A stretch of 64,000 nt of DNA from Palsa-948 sp964481195. GTDB taxonomy: Bacteria > Bacteroidota > Bacteroidia > Palsa-948. The notes below the pieces were generated by a model. It searched no databases, was not told the origin of the DNA, and saw only the letters and a list, made by a program, of their open reading frames with translations. How positions within the stretch are numbered: position 1 is the stretch's first letter; the number at the start of each line of letters is the position of its first letter. The stretch covers positions 62,001 through 126,000 of the forward strand of contig CAYZTB010000001.1 in assembly GCA_964481195.1 (NCBI GenBank). The letters run 5' to 3'. Made by a program: the position numbers and the translations under genes. Positions 53,448-61,599 of this stretch are shown in pieces.

Positions 53448-55145
53448 CTACCTTTTCTTCACCCGCTTCAAGTTCAAAAGATTCATCGAGTTTAAAGAAA
53501 AATCTGAGATGTTTTTGTGTACTAATCTAAACACCTGGTCGTAAAACAACGGAACCATGGGAGCTTCGACAATTAATATTTTATCCATAGATTGATAGAT
53601 GGCCTTGCGCTCTGCATTGTCAGATGTTTTTAAAGATTTTTCAAACAGCGCATCAAACTCCTTATTTTTAAAGTGTGTGTAGTTAGGTCCTTTGGGTGAA
53701 AAGTTTTTGCTGTAAAAGCAAGAAAAGAAATTCTCCGCATCGGCATAATCTGCTACCCATGATTTTCTGAAAAAGTTTATCTGCGCGTTGGCAATTATTT
53801 CTATTTGTACAATAGGGCGGTTCAAATAAATTTTTACTGGTATTCCAACTTCTTCCAGCTGGTGTTCAATAAACTGACTTAAATCCAAATATTGCTCCGT
53901 GATGTGAAGCGTTATCTCTTCAATGCCTTTTCCTCCAGGATATCCGGCTTTAATTAACAGTGCTCTGGATTTTTCAGGATCATATGAAAAGCCTTCCATT
54001 GCTGGATTAAATGAAGGCATTCCCTTTGGAACAAATCCTTGCGTTGCAGGAGAGCCAATGCTGTTACGCAAGTGCTGTATAATTTTCTCTCTATCAATAG
54101 CGTATCCTATAGCTTCACGCACTTCTTTTTTACGCAGTGGGCTCTTTTTAACTATTGCCGAATCGGCATCTACTAAAAATCCTAAGTAATCTGTTTTCAG
54201 GTAAGGGCCTGTTTGCATGTTAAACTTTCCTTCATATTCTACTTTCAGCTTTCCATTTTTTTCGGTAATCAAATCAATGTTTACCATGTCGGCTCCAGAG
54301 AGCATATCGGCATCGCCTTTTTCAAAATCAATAAATGCATTTTGTTTGTCTTTGATAAAATTTACTGTGATGCCATCTAAATAAGGCAAGCGGTTGTCTC
54401 CATCTTTCTCAAAATAGTTTTCATTTTTAACAAGCACCAATCGCACGCCCTCTTCCCATGCTTTATAGACAAAGGGACCCGTTCCAACAGGGTTTGTTCT
54501 GAAGTCGGGACCAAAATGTTCTGCAATTTCGTTCGGAATAACAGAACAATATTGCATGGTAAGAATATTCATAAAAGGAGGAAATGGCTCAGCAAGATAA
54601 ATAATAAAAGTGGTGTCGTCAGGAGCTATAAAACCCAAGTTAAAACTACGGTCGTCACGTGCCACGTTCGAGAAAAGATATTTGGCACTTTGCTCCTCAT
54701 CCATGTCCATTAGACGGAAAAGCGAAAGCACAAAATCCTGTGCCACTACCCTTCTGCCCTTTCCGTTTGGAAATAATGGATGGTTATGAAAATACACATC
54801 GTTGCGCAGGTGAAATGTATAGGTTCTGCCACTATCTAGAATTTCCCAGCTTTTAGCGATGCAAGGGATAACTTCTAAATTATCGTCCAATTGCACCAAG
54901 CCATTAAACATTTGGTTAACTGCCCAAATATTTTCGGTACGCTTTGCCGAAGCAGGGTCCAGCGAGGTGATTTCGCCAGATTCGTTATAGCGAAAGAATT
55001 TTTTGTCTGAGTTTTCTTCGGAAGAACCGCAAGAAATAACCAATAGACAAATGGCAATAGGCAACCCGCCTACCAACAATAGTTTTAACGTATGGCGGGC
55101 AGGAAGGCAATATAAAGCCAGCTTAAATAAGAATTGTTTTTTCAT
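53448..55145 (-). CDS. ABC transporter substrate-binding lipoprotein, family 5 (peptide/nickel type)
   Basis: 565 residues starting at the ATG reading MKKQFLFKLALYC. The hydrophobic segment LLLVGGLPIAICLLVISC ends in a lipobox cysteine followed by GSSEENS, so the mature protein is a lipoprotein; the long basic stretch before it is somewhat unusual. The solute-binding domain follows: EITSLDPASAKRTENIWAVNQMF, TYTFHLRNDVYFH, DFVLSLFRLMD and YAIDREKIIQHLRN are family-5 signatures. Similar proteins deliver oligopeptides or nickel to DppBCDF-like permeases; no permease genes are next to it. FGPDFRTNPVGTGPF is also typical. Confidence 0.87.
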   Translation of the reverse strand: MKKQFLFKLALYCLPARHTLKLLLVGGLPIAICLLVISCGSSEENSDKKFFRYNESGEITSLDPASAKRTENIWAVNQMFNGLVQLDDNLEVIPCIAKSWEILDSGRTYTFHLRNDVYFHNHPLFPNGKGRRVVAQDFVLSLFRLMDMDEEQSAKYLFSNVARDDRSFNLGFIAPDDTTFIIYLAEPFPPFMNILTMQYCSVIPNEIAEHFGPDFRTNPVGTGPFVYKAWEEGVRLVLVKNENYFEKDGDNRLPYLDGITVNFIKDKQNAFIDFEKGDADMLSGADMVNIDLITEKNGKLKVEYEGKFNMQTGPYLKTDYLGFLVDADSAIVKKSPLRKKEVREAIGYAIDREKIIQHLRNSIGSPATQGFVPKGMPSFNPAMEGFSYDPEKSRALLIKAGYPGGKGIEEITLHITEQYLDLSQFIEHQLEEVGIPVKIYLNRPIVQIEIIANAQINFFRKSWVADYADAENFFSCFYSKNFSPKGPNYTHFKNKEFDALFEKSLKTSDNAERKAIYQSMDKILIVEAPMVPLFYDQVFRLVHKNISDFSLNSMNLLNLKRVKKR

Positions 55146-55227
55146 CTGTAAAAGCAATGTTAGGAAAACAATTCTCTACAAACACCCTATTAGAAAAGGA
55201 ATGATAAACAAGTTTATTAACATATGT

Positions 55228-55235
55228 TATCTTTG
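55228..55235 (+). promoter_or_regulatory. -7 promoter box of mtaB
   Basis: TATCTTTG matches TAnnTTTG exactly and lies nine bases before the ATG at 55245. A longer reading frame from 55224 would start upstream of the box, which argues for the ATG at 55245. Confidence 0.55.
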
Positions 55236-55244
55236 CGGTTCATC

Positions 55245-56654
55245 ATGAATACCTCCAAAACAGTAGCCTTTCATACCCTTGGCTGCAAGTTAAACTTTGC
55301 CGAAACCTCTACCTTGGCACGCCAGTTTGAGCTGGGAGGATATTCTAAAACAAAGTTTGAAGATGCTGCCGATGTATATGTAATAAATACCTGTTCTGTT
55401 ACAGAAGATGCAAACCGGGAATGCAGACGCATAGTTCGCGGAGCATTACGTAACTCACCCGAAGCATTTGTAGTAATTACAGGATGCTATGCTCAACTTA
55501 AGCCGGATGAAATTGCCACCATGGAAGGGGTGGATTTAGTGATAGGCGCTTCTGAAAAATTTAACGTACTCAACTTTATAAAAGAAGGAAAGAAAAAAGC
55601 GAAGGCTGAAATTCATTCCTGCGCCATCGAAGAGATCGATTCCTTTAACAGCGCTTTTTCATCGGATGACCGAACCAGATCTTTTTTAAAAGTGCAGGAT
55701 GGTTGCGATTATACTTGTACCTATTGTACTATTCCTATGGCTAGGGGTGTTAGCAGAAGTGATAGTATTGAAAACGTTGTTTATAATGCAGAGAAATTAG
55801 CAGCACAAGGGGTGAAGGAAATAATTTTGACGGGAGTAAATATTGGGGATTTTATATCCAAGGAAGAAGGCAGAGGGCAGAAGGCAGAGGGTGAAGGGAA
55901 GAAGGCAGAGGGTGAAGAGAAGGAAGATGGCAAAAGGGAAAAGGAAGAAGGGAAGCAGCCGCTAGGGTTCTTAGACCTAATAAAAAAACTGGATGTAATA
56001 AATTTTGATGTTCGATTTCGAATTTCTTCCATAGAGCCAAACTTACTGACAGATGAAATTATTGAGTTTGTTGCAACTTCAAAAAAGTTTGTTCCGCATT
56101 TTCACATTCCTCTTCAATCTGGCTCTGACAAAATACTCGGCCTCATGAAAAGGCGTTATAAAAGCAAGTTGTACAAAGATCGAGTTGAAAAAATAAAATC
56201 GCTAATGCCGAATTGTTGTATTGGCGTAGATGTAATTATAGGTTTCCCCAGCGAAACAGAAGGAGGTTTTTTAGAGACTTTTAATTTTATTGATTCGCTG
56301 GATGTTTCATATCTCCATGTATTTACTTATTCAGAGCGAGACAATACAGAAGCCATTTTAATAAAGCCTGTAGTTCCCATTGAAGAACGTAAAAAAAGAA
56401 ATCGAGTATTAAGAAACCTCTCGGCTGTAAAGCAAGCCAACTTTTACGCGCAAAATATTGGACTTACAAAAACTGTATTATTTGAAAAAGAAAACAAAGA
56501 AGGTTTTATGTATGGCTTCACAGAAAATTACATAAAGGTAAAAGCTGTGTTTGATCCTGTTGCTATCAACAAACCAATTCAATTAAAACTAGTTGAACTA
56601 AATAACGACAATACTGTTTCTTCTAATTTTGATGAATTAGTTAATAGGGAATAG
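55245..56654 (+). CDS. mtaB: tRNA (t6A37) methylthiotransferase
   Basis: 469 residues from MNTSKTVAFHTLGCKLN. The N-terminal UPF0004 domain has Cys in TLGCKLN, INTCSVTEDA and ITGCYAQ for one Fe-S cluster; the radical-SAM domain has QDGCDYTCTYCTIPMARG with CxxxCxxC. ITGVNIGDF and FRISSIEPNLLTDEII, then HFHIPLQSGSDKIL and GVDVIIGFPSET are MtaB-like; TRAM-like residues follow near the end. It adds a methylthio group to t6A at position 37 of tRNAs reading ANN codons. Between GDF and FLDLIKKLD the chain carries an extra lysine/glutamate/glycine-rich stretch of about 30 residues, absent from the compact family form, encoded by purine-rich repeats. Its promoter box overlaps the longer possible start. 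Confidence 0.9.
   Translation: MNTSKTVAFHTLGCKLNFAETSTLARQFELGGYSKTKFEDAADVYVINTCSVTEDANRECRRIVRGALRNSPEAFVVITGCYAQLKPDEIATMEGVDLVIGASEKFNVLNFIKEGKKKAKAEIHSCAIEEIDSFNSAFSSDDRTRSFLKVQDGCDYTCTYCTIPMARGVSRSDSIENVVYNAEKLAAQGVKEIILTGVNIGDFISKEEGRGQKAEGEGKKAEGEEKEDGKREKEEGKQPLGFLDLIKKLDVINFDVRFRISSIEPNLLTDEIIEFVATSKKFVPHFHIPLQSGSDKILGLMKRRYKSKLYKDRVEKIKSLMPNCCIGVDVIIGFPSETEGGFLETFNFIDSLDVSYLHVFTYSERDNTEAILIKPVVPIEERKKRNRVLRNLSAVKQANFYAQNIGLTKTVLFEKENKEGFMYGFTENYIKVKAVFDPVAINKPIQLKLVELNNDNTVSSNFDELVNRE
55861..55960 (+). repeat. Purine-rich repeat insertion inside mtaB
   Basis: GAAGGCAGAGGG occurs at 55866, 55880 and 55901; the 17-base GAAGGCAGAGGGTGAAG is exact at 55880-55896 and 55901-55917, spaced 21 bases. 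The region is nearly all G and A. It keeps the mtaB frame open and encodes a low-complexity K/E/G loop. Confidence 0.8.
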
Positions 56655-56756
56655 AAATAAGGTAATAGGTAATAGAAACAACAAAAACTAAATACTTAAA
56701 ACTAAAGATTAAGTACTAGGAACTAACGACTAAAAACTAAAGACTAAAAAAAAACT
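56655..56756. repeat. Degenerate ACTAAA-type short repeats between mtaB and lgt
   Basis: Starting with GGAATAGAAATAAGGTAATA- and GGTAATAG-like units, the region then runs into repeated AACTAAA/GACTAAA heptamers (ACTAAAT, ACTAAAG, ACTAGGA, ACTAACG, ACTAAAA, ACTAAAG, ACTAAAA) up to the lgt ATG. No terminator or promoter element is clear in it. Confidence 0.6.
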
Positions 56757-57917
56757 ATGTACCCAAATCTATTCTACTTATTTAAAGATCTTTTTGGTGT
56801 GGAGCTGGGATTTTTACAAATCTTTCAAAGCTTTGGAGTTCTAGTTGCAATTTCATTTTTACTGGCTGCACATTTTTTCTCCAAGGAGTTAAAGAGAAAA
56901 GAAGACGATGGCTTAATTTCTTCCAGTGAAAAAAAGTTTTTAAAAGGCGAAGCACCTACGACTTCTGAAATTGGCACATCTGCCTTTTTTGGTTTTGTAC
57001 TTTTTTATAAAATTGTATATATTGCTTTTAATTTTTCTGCATTTACTGGAGATACGCAAGGCTTCATTCTATCCTTAGAAGGAAATTTTCTTGGCGGACT
57101 TACCGGTGCTGTCTTATTGGGCTGGATGCGCTATAGAGAAATGAAAAAGGCGCAGCTTGAAAAACCAATCTGGGTTACTGAAAATGTTCGCCCTTTTCAG
57201 CATGTGCCAAACATGACCTTGATTGCTGCCGTTGCAGGGATTATTGGCGCAAAAATATTTCATAACCTAGAAAATTTTGATGAGTTTTTACGCGATCCCA
57301 TTGGAAGTCTAATTTCCTTCAGCGGATTAACCATGTACGGAGGCTTAATCGTTGCCAGTATTGCCGTAGTGTATTATGCAATAAAAAATAATATTACTAT
57401 AACCCATTTAATTGACGCCTGCGCCCCCTCCTTAATGCTTGCCTATGGAACAGGTCGCCTGGGCTGCCAAGTAGCAGGTGATGGAGATTGGGGAATTAAC
57501 AACTTAGCGGAAAAGCCATCCTGGTTTATTTTTCCGGACTGGGCATGGAGTTACCCCTACCCTCATAATGTAAATAATGTTGGTATACCAATGGAGAATT
57601 GTCAGGGAAAATTTTGTTCGGTTCTAGAAAATCCAGTGTTCCCTACTCCATTGTATGAAGCTGCTGCGTGCATAGCTTTATTTTTTCTGCTTTGGTCATT
57701 ACGGAAACGAATAACCATTCCCGGAGTGCTCTTTTCTATTTACCTAATCTTAAATGGCGTTGAGCGATTTTTCATTGAAAAAATTCGCATTAACAATACA
57801 TTTTTATTATTTGGCAAGCACGTAACACAAGCTGAAGTTATTTCTTTTGTTTTAGTGCTTCTTGGAATAATCGGCATCCTGTACTTCAGAAACCTCCACA
57901 AGAAAAATGCCACTTAA
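56757..57917 (+). CDS. lgt: Prolipoprotein diacylglyceryl transferase, long Bacteroidota form
   Basis: A 386-residue multi-spanning inner-membrane enzyme. The central APSLMLAYGTGRLGCQVAGDGDWG corresponds to the Lgt signature (GRxxN/CxxxGD) and LTMYGGLIVASIAVVYY is the preceding conserved helix. PTPLYEAAACIALFFLLW and LILNGVERFFIEKIR are the C-terminal Lgt motifs. It moves diacylglycerol from phosphatidylglycerol to the lipobox cysteine of prolipoproteins. It is roughly 100 residues longer than Escherichia coli Lgt, with extra residues in loops near 45-70 and 150-180 and the FPDWAWSYPYPHNVNNVG loop, as common in the phylum. The stop overlaps the next gene by 11 bases. Confidence 0.88.
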   Translation: MYPNLFYLFKDLFGVELGFLQIFQSFGVLVAISFLLAAHFFSKELKRKEDDGLISSSEKKFLKGEAPTTSEIGTSAFFGFVLFYKIVYIAFNFSAFTGDTQGFILSLEGNFLGGLTGAVLLGWMRYREMKKAQLEKPIWVTENVRPFQHVPNMTLIAAVAGIIGAKIFHNLENFDEFLRDPIGSLISFSGLTMYGGLIVASIAVVYYAIKNNITITHLIDACAPSLMLAYGTGRLGCQVAGDGDWGINNLAEKPSWFIFPDWAWSYPYPHNVNNVGIPMENCQGKFCSVLENPVFPTPLYEAAACIALFFLLWSLRKRITIPGVLFSIYLILNGVERFFIEKIRINNTFLLFGKHVTQAEVISFVLVLLGIIGILYFRNLHKKNAT

Positions 57918-58746
57918 TCTAAAAAAAATCTGCGCTAGCGTTTGTGAGTTGTCTATTGAAACATCTAGCTTTATTTTAGCACAGCGTAAAAAACTTATCT
58001 CTTCGCAGGTAGAAACTAAAAGCAAAAACAGCTTCGTTACTTATGTAGATAAAGAATCCGAAAAAAGATTAGTGAAGGGCCTGCAGCGTATTTTACCCGA
58101 AGCGGGATTCATTACTGAAGAGGAAACTATTTCTTCCGAAAAGAAAAAATATACTTGGATAATCGATCCATTGGACGGAACAACTAATTTCATTCACGGC
58201 TTACCCAGCTATTGCATTAGCATTGCATTGTACGAACAAGATCCAAAAACTAAAACATTGCACCCATTAGTTGGGGTAATCTACGAGCCAAATCTGAAAG
58301 AACTGTTCTACGCCACTAAAAATGGAGGTGCTTATCTGAATAAAAAAAGAATTTCTGTTAGTGGTACAAAAAAACTAAAAGACTCTTTGCTCGCTACCGG
58401 CTTTCCAACCTATGATTATTCAAAAATGGACGAGTACATAAAATTGTTTAGGCATTTAATGTTTGAAACCCGTGGCTTGAGAAGATTAGGATCAGCAGCT
58501 GTAGATTTAGCCTATACTGCTTGCGGCAGGTTTGATGCTTTTTACGAATACAGTCTTAGTCCTTGGGATGTAGCAGCCGGTGCATTAATAGTTAAAGAAG
58601 CAGGAGGAAAAATATCAGATTTCAACGGAAAAGAAAACTGGTTATTCGGTAAAGAAATTATTGCCTCGAACCACGCAATACATGCTCCCTTATTATCTGC
58701 TGTGAAAAAATCATTTAGCGCATCTTCCAAACTAAAGAGAAGATAG
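57907..58746 (+). CDS. Inositol monophosphatase family protein (SuhB-like)
   Basis: A 279-residue FIG-fold phosphatase. The metal-binding signature WIIDPLDGTTNFIHGLP is at about 89-105, preceded by EEETISSEK carrying the first metal glutamates, and the C-terminal SPWDVAAGALIVKEAGG motif near 218-234 completes the family pattern. It hydrolyses inositol or related sugar phosphates; some members act on 3'-phosphoadenosine phosphate or fructose bisphosphate. It overlaps lgt by 11 bases and is followed by the NfeD gene after 20 bases, so the three likely form one transcript. Confidence 0.9.
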   Translation: MPLNLKKICASVCELSIETSSFILAQRKKLISSQVETKSKNSFVTYVDKESEKRLVKGLQRILPEAGFITEEETISSEKKKYTWIIDPLDGTTNFIHGLPSYCISIALYEQDPKTKTLHPLVGVIYEPNLKELFYATKNGGAYLNKKRISVSGTKKLKDSLLATGFPTYDYSKMDEYIKLFRHLMFETRGLRRLGSAAVDLAYTACGRFDAFYEYSLSPWDVAAGALIVKEAGGKISDFNGKENWLFGKEIIASNHAIHAPLLSAVKKSFSASSKLKRR

Positions 58747-58766
58747 TTATTCATTACCTTTACTTT

Positions 58767-60137
58767 ATGAAATACAAATTCGCGGTTACTTTCGTTTTCT
58801 TGGCTGGAATTTCTGCCAACCTATTTGCTCAAACAGCCTCTGCTCCTGAAAAAAACGAGAAAAAAAATATTGTATATGTCCTTCCCATTAAGGAAGAAAT
58901 AGGGCCTGCTTCCTTACGCCACATCGAAGAAGGTTTTGCCGAAGCAGAAAAAAATAAATCCGACTACATTATTCTGCACATCAATACATACGGTGGAGCT
59001 GTTGATGCGGCCGATAAAATGAGAACATTAATTCTAAATCAAAAAATTCCTGTCTTTGGCTTCATCGATAACAATGCTGCTTCGGCAGGTGCATTAATTT
59101 CCATTGCTTGCGACAGCATCTACATGGCACCGGGTGCAAACATTGGCGCAGCAACTGTTGTAGATCAAAACGGAACTCCTACCCCAGAAAAATACCAGAG
59201 CTATATGCGTTCGATGTTACGCTCCACCGCAGAGAAAAGTGGTCGTGATCCTAAAATTGCTGAAGCCATGAACGACCCACGAGCTTACATTCAAGGCGTG
59301 AATGATTCGGGCAAAGTTCTTACGTTTACGACCAGCGAAGCAATTAAAAATAATTATTGCGAAGGGGAAGCAAACTCAGTTGCCGAAGTTCTAAAACTTG
59401 CCAAGGTAGAGAACTATACCATTTCAGAATATAAAATATCTAACGTTGGCTCCATCATCGATTGGTTGATAAATCCTGTTATTAGCGGTATACTTATTAT
59501 GATTATCATGGGAGGAATTTATTATGAATTTCAAGCACCCGGCACCATCTTTCCAATTGCTGCTTCCATCGTTGCTGCATTACTCTACTTTGCTCCACAT
59601 TATCTGGGCGGACTAGCAGAAAACTGGGAAATACTGCTCTTCTTTATCGGATTAATATTACTTGGCATAGAAGTATTTGTTATTCCTGGATTTGGAATTG
59701 CCGGTGTTGGTGGAATATTATTTATCGTACTTGGACTTTCACTTTCACTTGTAAAAAGTGTACCGACAGATTTTCCAGTAAATCTCCCTGACGGAAATGC
59801 TTTTGTAAATGCTCTCTTCTTAGTCATTGGCGCAATGGTACTTTCCATAGGTTTATCTTTTTATTTATGGGGAAGATTTATTAAGTCTTCGTTTTTCAGT
59901 CGCGTGTCTGTACAATCTACTATTTCAAGTAATGACGGATATGTAGGTGTTGATTTAAAAGAAAAATTATTAATAGGAAAAGAGGGCATAGCATATACCA
60001 TCTTACGTCCATCCGGAAAAGTAGAAATTGATGGAAGTATTTACGATGCTACGGCAGAAACAGGTTACATTGAAAAGAGTGAGAAAATAATAGTTAGACG
60101 TTTCGAAGCAGCTCAGCTTTTTGTAAAGAAAATCTAA
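58767..60137 (+). CDS. NfeD-family membrane protein with ClpP-like serine protease domain
   Basis: 456 residues with a signal peptide (YKFAVTFVFLAGISANLFAQ). About 30-220 is the ClpP/crotonase-fold protease: LHINTYGGAVDAADKMR, FIDNNAASAGALISIACDSIYMAPG (serine in SAGA) and the long conserved GANIGAATVV. Membrane helices at about 235-350 and 355-375 follow (ISGILIMIIMGGIYYEF, ILLFFIGLILLGIEVFVIPG, GIAGVGGILFIVLGLSLSL), then a C-terminal OB-fold NfeD domain (GKEGIAYTILRPSGKVEIDG). Long-form NfeD proteins cleave or chaperone stomatin-type proteins; no stomatin gene is adjacent. It faces a DUF58 gene six bases away. Confidence 0.88.
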   Translation: MKYKFAVTFVFLAGISANLFAQTASAPEKNEKKNIVYVLPIKEEIGPASLRHIEEGFAEAEKNKSDYIILHINTYGGAVDAADKMRTLILNQKIPVFGFIDNNAASAGALISIACDSIYMAPGANIGAATVVDQNGTPTPEKYQSYMRSMLRSTAEKSGRDPKIAEAMNDPRAYIQGVNDSGKVLTFTTSEAIKNNYCEGEANSVAEVLKLAKVENYTISEYKISNVGSIIDWLINPVISGILIMIIMGGIYYEFQAPGTIFPIAASIVAALLYFAPHYLGGLAENWEILLFFIGLILLGIEVFVIPGFGIAGVGGILFIVLGLSLSLVKSVPTDFPVNLPDGNAFVNALFLVIGAMVLSIGLSFYLWGRFIKSSFFSRVSVQSTISSNDGYVGVDLKEKLLIGKEGIAYTILRPSGKVEIDGSIYDATAETGYIEKSEKIIVRRFEAAQLFVKKI

Positions 60138-60143
60138 TTCTCT

Positions 60144-61082
60144 TTACTTCATCTTTGATCTTTTTATCAAGTAAGGCATTAGTACTTGCTTAAATCCTTC
60201 CTTGATATCCGCCTCTACAAAATCAATTCGATATTGAGCACAGTGCAACATAAGCTCTTTTTTATACGAGGCCACCGCACTTTTATAGGATTCTTTTATT
60301 TCGCTAGGTTGTAACTTCACGCTTTCGCCAGATTCCATATCAATAAAATGGTATGGTCGATTTTCAAATTCAAAATCAAGTTCTTTACTTTTATCCACTA
60401 CGTGAAATAAAATTACTTCGTGCTTGTTATGACGCAAATGCTGCAAAGCAGAAAACAACTCCTCCGCTTTCTTTCCCGTTTCTAACATATCGCTGAAAAT
60501 AATCACTAGCGATCGTTTATGGATAGATTCCGCTATTTCGTGTAATGCCTCGGTGGCAGATGTTTTTTTCTGAGAAACTAGTTTTTGTCCATCCAACAAT
60601 TTTTCTAACTCAACAAAAATCATTCGCTGATGCGTTAAGCTGGATTTTGCCTGTGTGTTTAATTCAACGGAATCCGAAAAAATAGTAAGCCCAACAGCAT
60701 CACGCTGTCTTTTTAATAAATAGGTAAGCGCAGCAGCAGCATGAATAGAAAATGATAATTTATTTTCGTTCCCTTCACCCTTTGTAGCAGGTTTAGAAAT
60801 CTCCGGAAAGTTCATAGAAGAAGAAGAATCTATCACCAACTGACATCGTAAATTTGTTTCCTCTTCAAATCGTTTTACAAAAAGTTTATCTGTCTTTCCA
60901 AATAACTTCCAATCAATGTGCCTGGTAGGCTCGCCAGAATTATAAATACGATGCTCAGCAAATTCTACCGAAAATCCATGGAACGGACTCTTGTGCAATC
61001 CGGTAATAAAACCCTCAACCACTTGCTTTGCTAATAGCTCAAGATGTGATAAATGCTGTAGTTTTTGTTGATCTAATGCCAT
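60144..61082 (-). CDS. DUF58 domain protein (von Willebrand A-like)
   Basis: A 312-residue cytoplasmic protein. GLHKSPFHGFSVEFAEHRIYNSGEPTRHIDWKLFGKTDKLFVKRFEEE near 24-75 is the DUF58 core (shown here as position only beyond the first motif), followed by LVIDSSSSMNF with the MIDAS-like DxSxS at about 89-93, and LVIIFSDMLETG. DUF58 genes often sit next to a MoxR ATPase; none is in this window. Related pairs support metalloprotein maturation or periplasmic stress. It is the only such gene here. It begins 88 bases upstream-wise from the trxA gene, which lies on the same strand. Confidence 0.87.
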   Translation of the reverse strand: MALDQQKLQHLSHLELLAKQVVEGFITGLHKSPFHGFSVEFAEHRIYNSGEPTRHIDWKLFGKTDKLFVKRFEEETNLRCQLVIDSSSSMNFPEISKPATKGEGNENKLSFSIHAAAALTYLLKRQRDAVGLTIFSDSVELNTQAKSSLTHQRMIFVELEKLLDGQKLVSQKKTSATEALHEIAESIHKRSLVIIFSDMLETGKKAEELFSALQHLRHNKHEVILFHVVDKSKELDFEFENRPYHFIDMESGESVKLQPSEIKESYKSAVASYKKELMLHCAQYRIDFVEADIKEGFKQVLMPYLIKRSKMK

Positions 61083-61170
61083 AGTGCAAAATGAGAAACC
61101 TTAAAACGAAAATACGAAATAAGAACGATAATTATTCTTATCTCGTATTATCAAAAAAGTTAATGAAAGA

Positions 61171-61488
61171 TTAAAGCTGAGAATTCAGCTTTGCTTCAAG
61201 AGCAGATTTTGAAGCAGCTCCTACCTGACGATCTACTATTTCTCCACCTTTAAAAAATAAAAGCGTAGGAATATTTCGGATACCAAATTTCATTGCTACT
61301 TCTGGGTTATTGTCAACATTAAGTTTTCCAATAATAGCTTTGCCATCATATTCTTTTGAAAGCTCTTCCACTACAGGTCCCACCATGCGGCAAGGGCCAC
61401 ACCATTCTGCCCAAAAGTCAACTAGTACCGGTTTGTCTGCTTTAAGAACTAAGTCGTTAAAGTTTGCATCTGTGATTTCTATTGCCAT
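61171..61488 (-). CDS. trxA: Thioredoxin
   Basis: A 105-residue thioredoxin of ordinary size. The active site WCGPC is at 29-33 (FWAEWCGPCRMVGP), with the cis-proline in NIPTLLFFKGGE near 75 and the conserved KLNVDNNPEVAMKFGIR before it. It reduces protein disulfides in the cytoplasm with thioredoxin reductase. A full promoter with -33 and -7 elements lies upstream on the same strand, so it is expressed from its own unit between dnaE and the DUF58 gene. Confidence 0.96.
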   Translation of the reverse strand: MAIEITDANFNDLVLKADKPVLVDFWAEWCGPCRMVGPVVEELSKEYDGKAIIGKLNVDNNPEVAMKFGIRNIPTLLFFKGGEIVDRQVGAASKSALEAKLNSQL

Positions 61489-61533
61489 AATTTATATGTT
61501 TTAGTTTGTTTAGTGCGATTAAAAATGATTATA

Positions 61534-61562
61534 CAAATTTAATATTTCTGATGTGAGTTCAA
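61534..61562 (-). promoter_or_regulatory. Promoter of trxA
   Basis: Minus strand: TTG at 61562-61560, an 18-base spacer, then TAAATTTG at 61541-61534, 45 bases before the trxA ATG. Both elements match the Bacteroidota consensus. Confidence 0.6.
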
Positions 61563-61599
61563 TAATTTTGCCAGAATATATTCTCAGACAATCTGTCCT

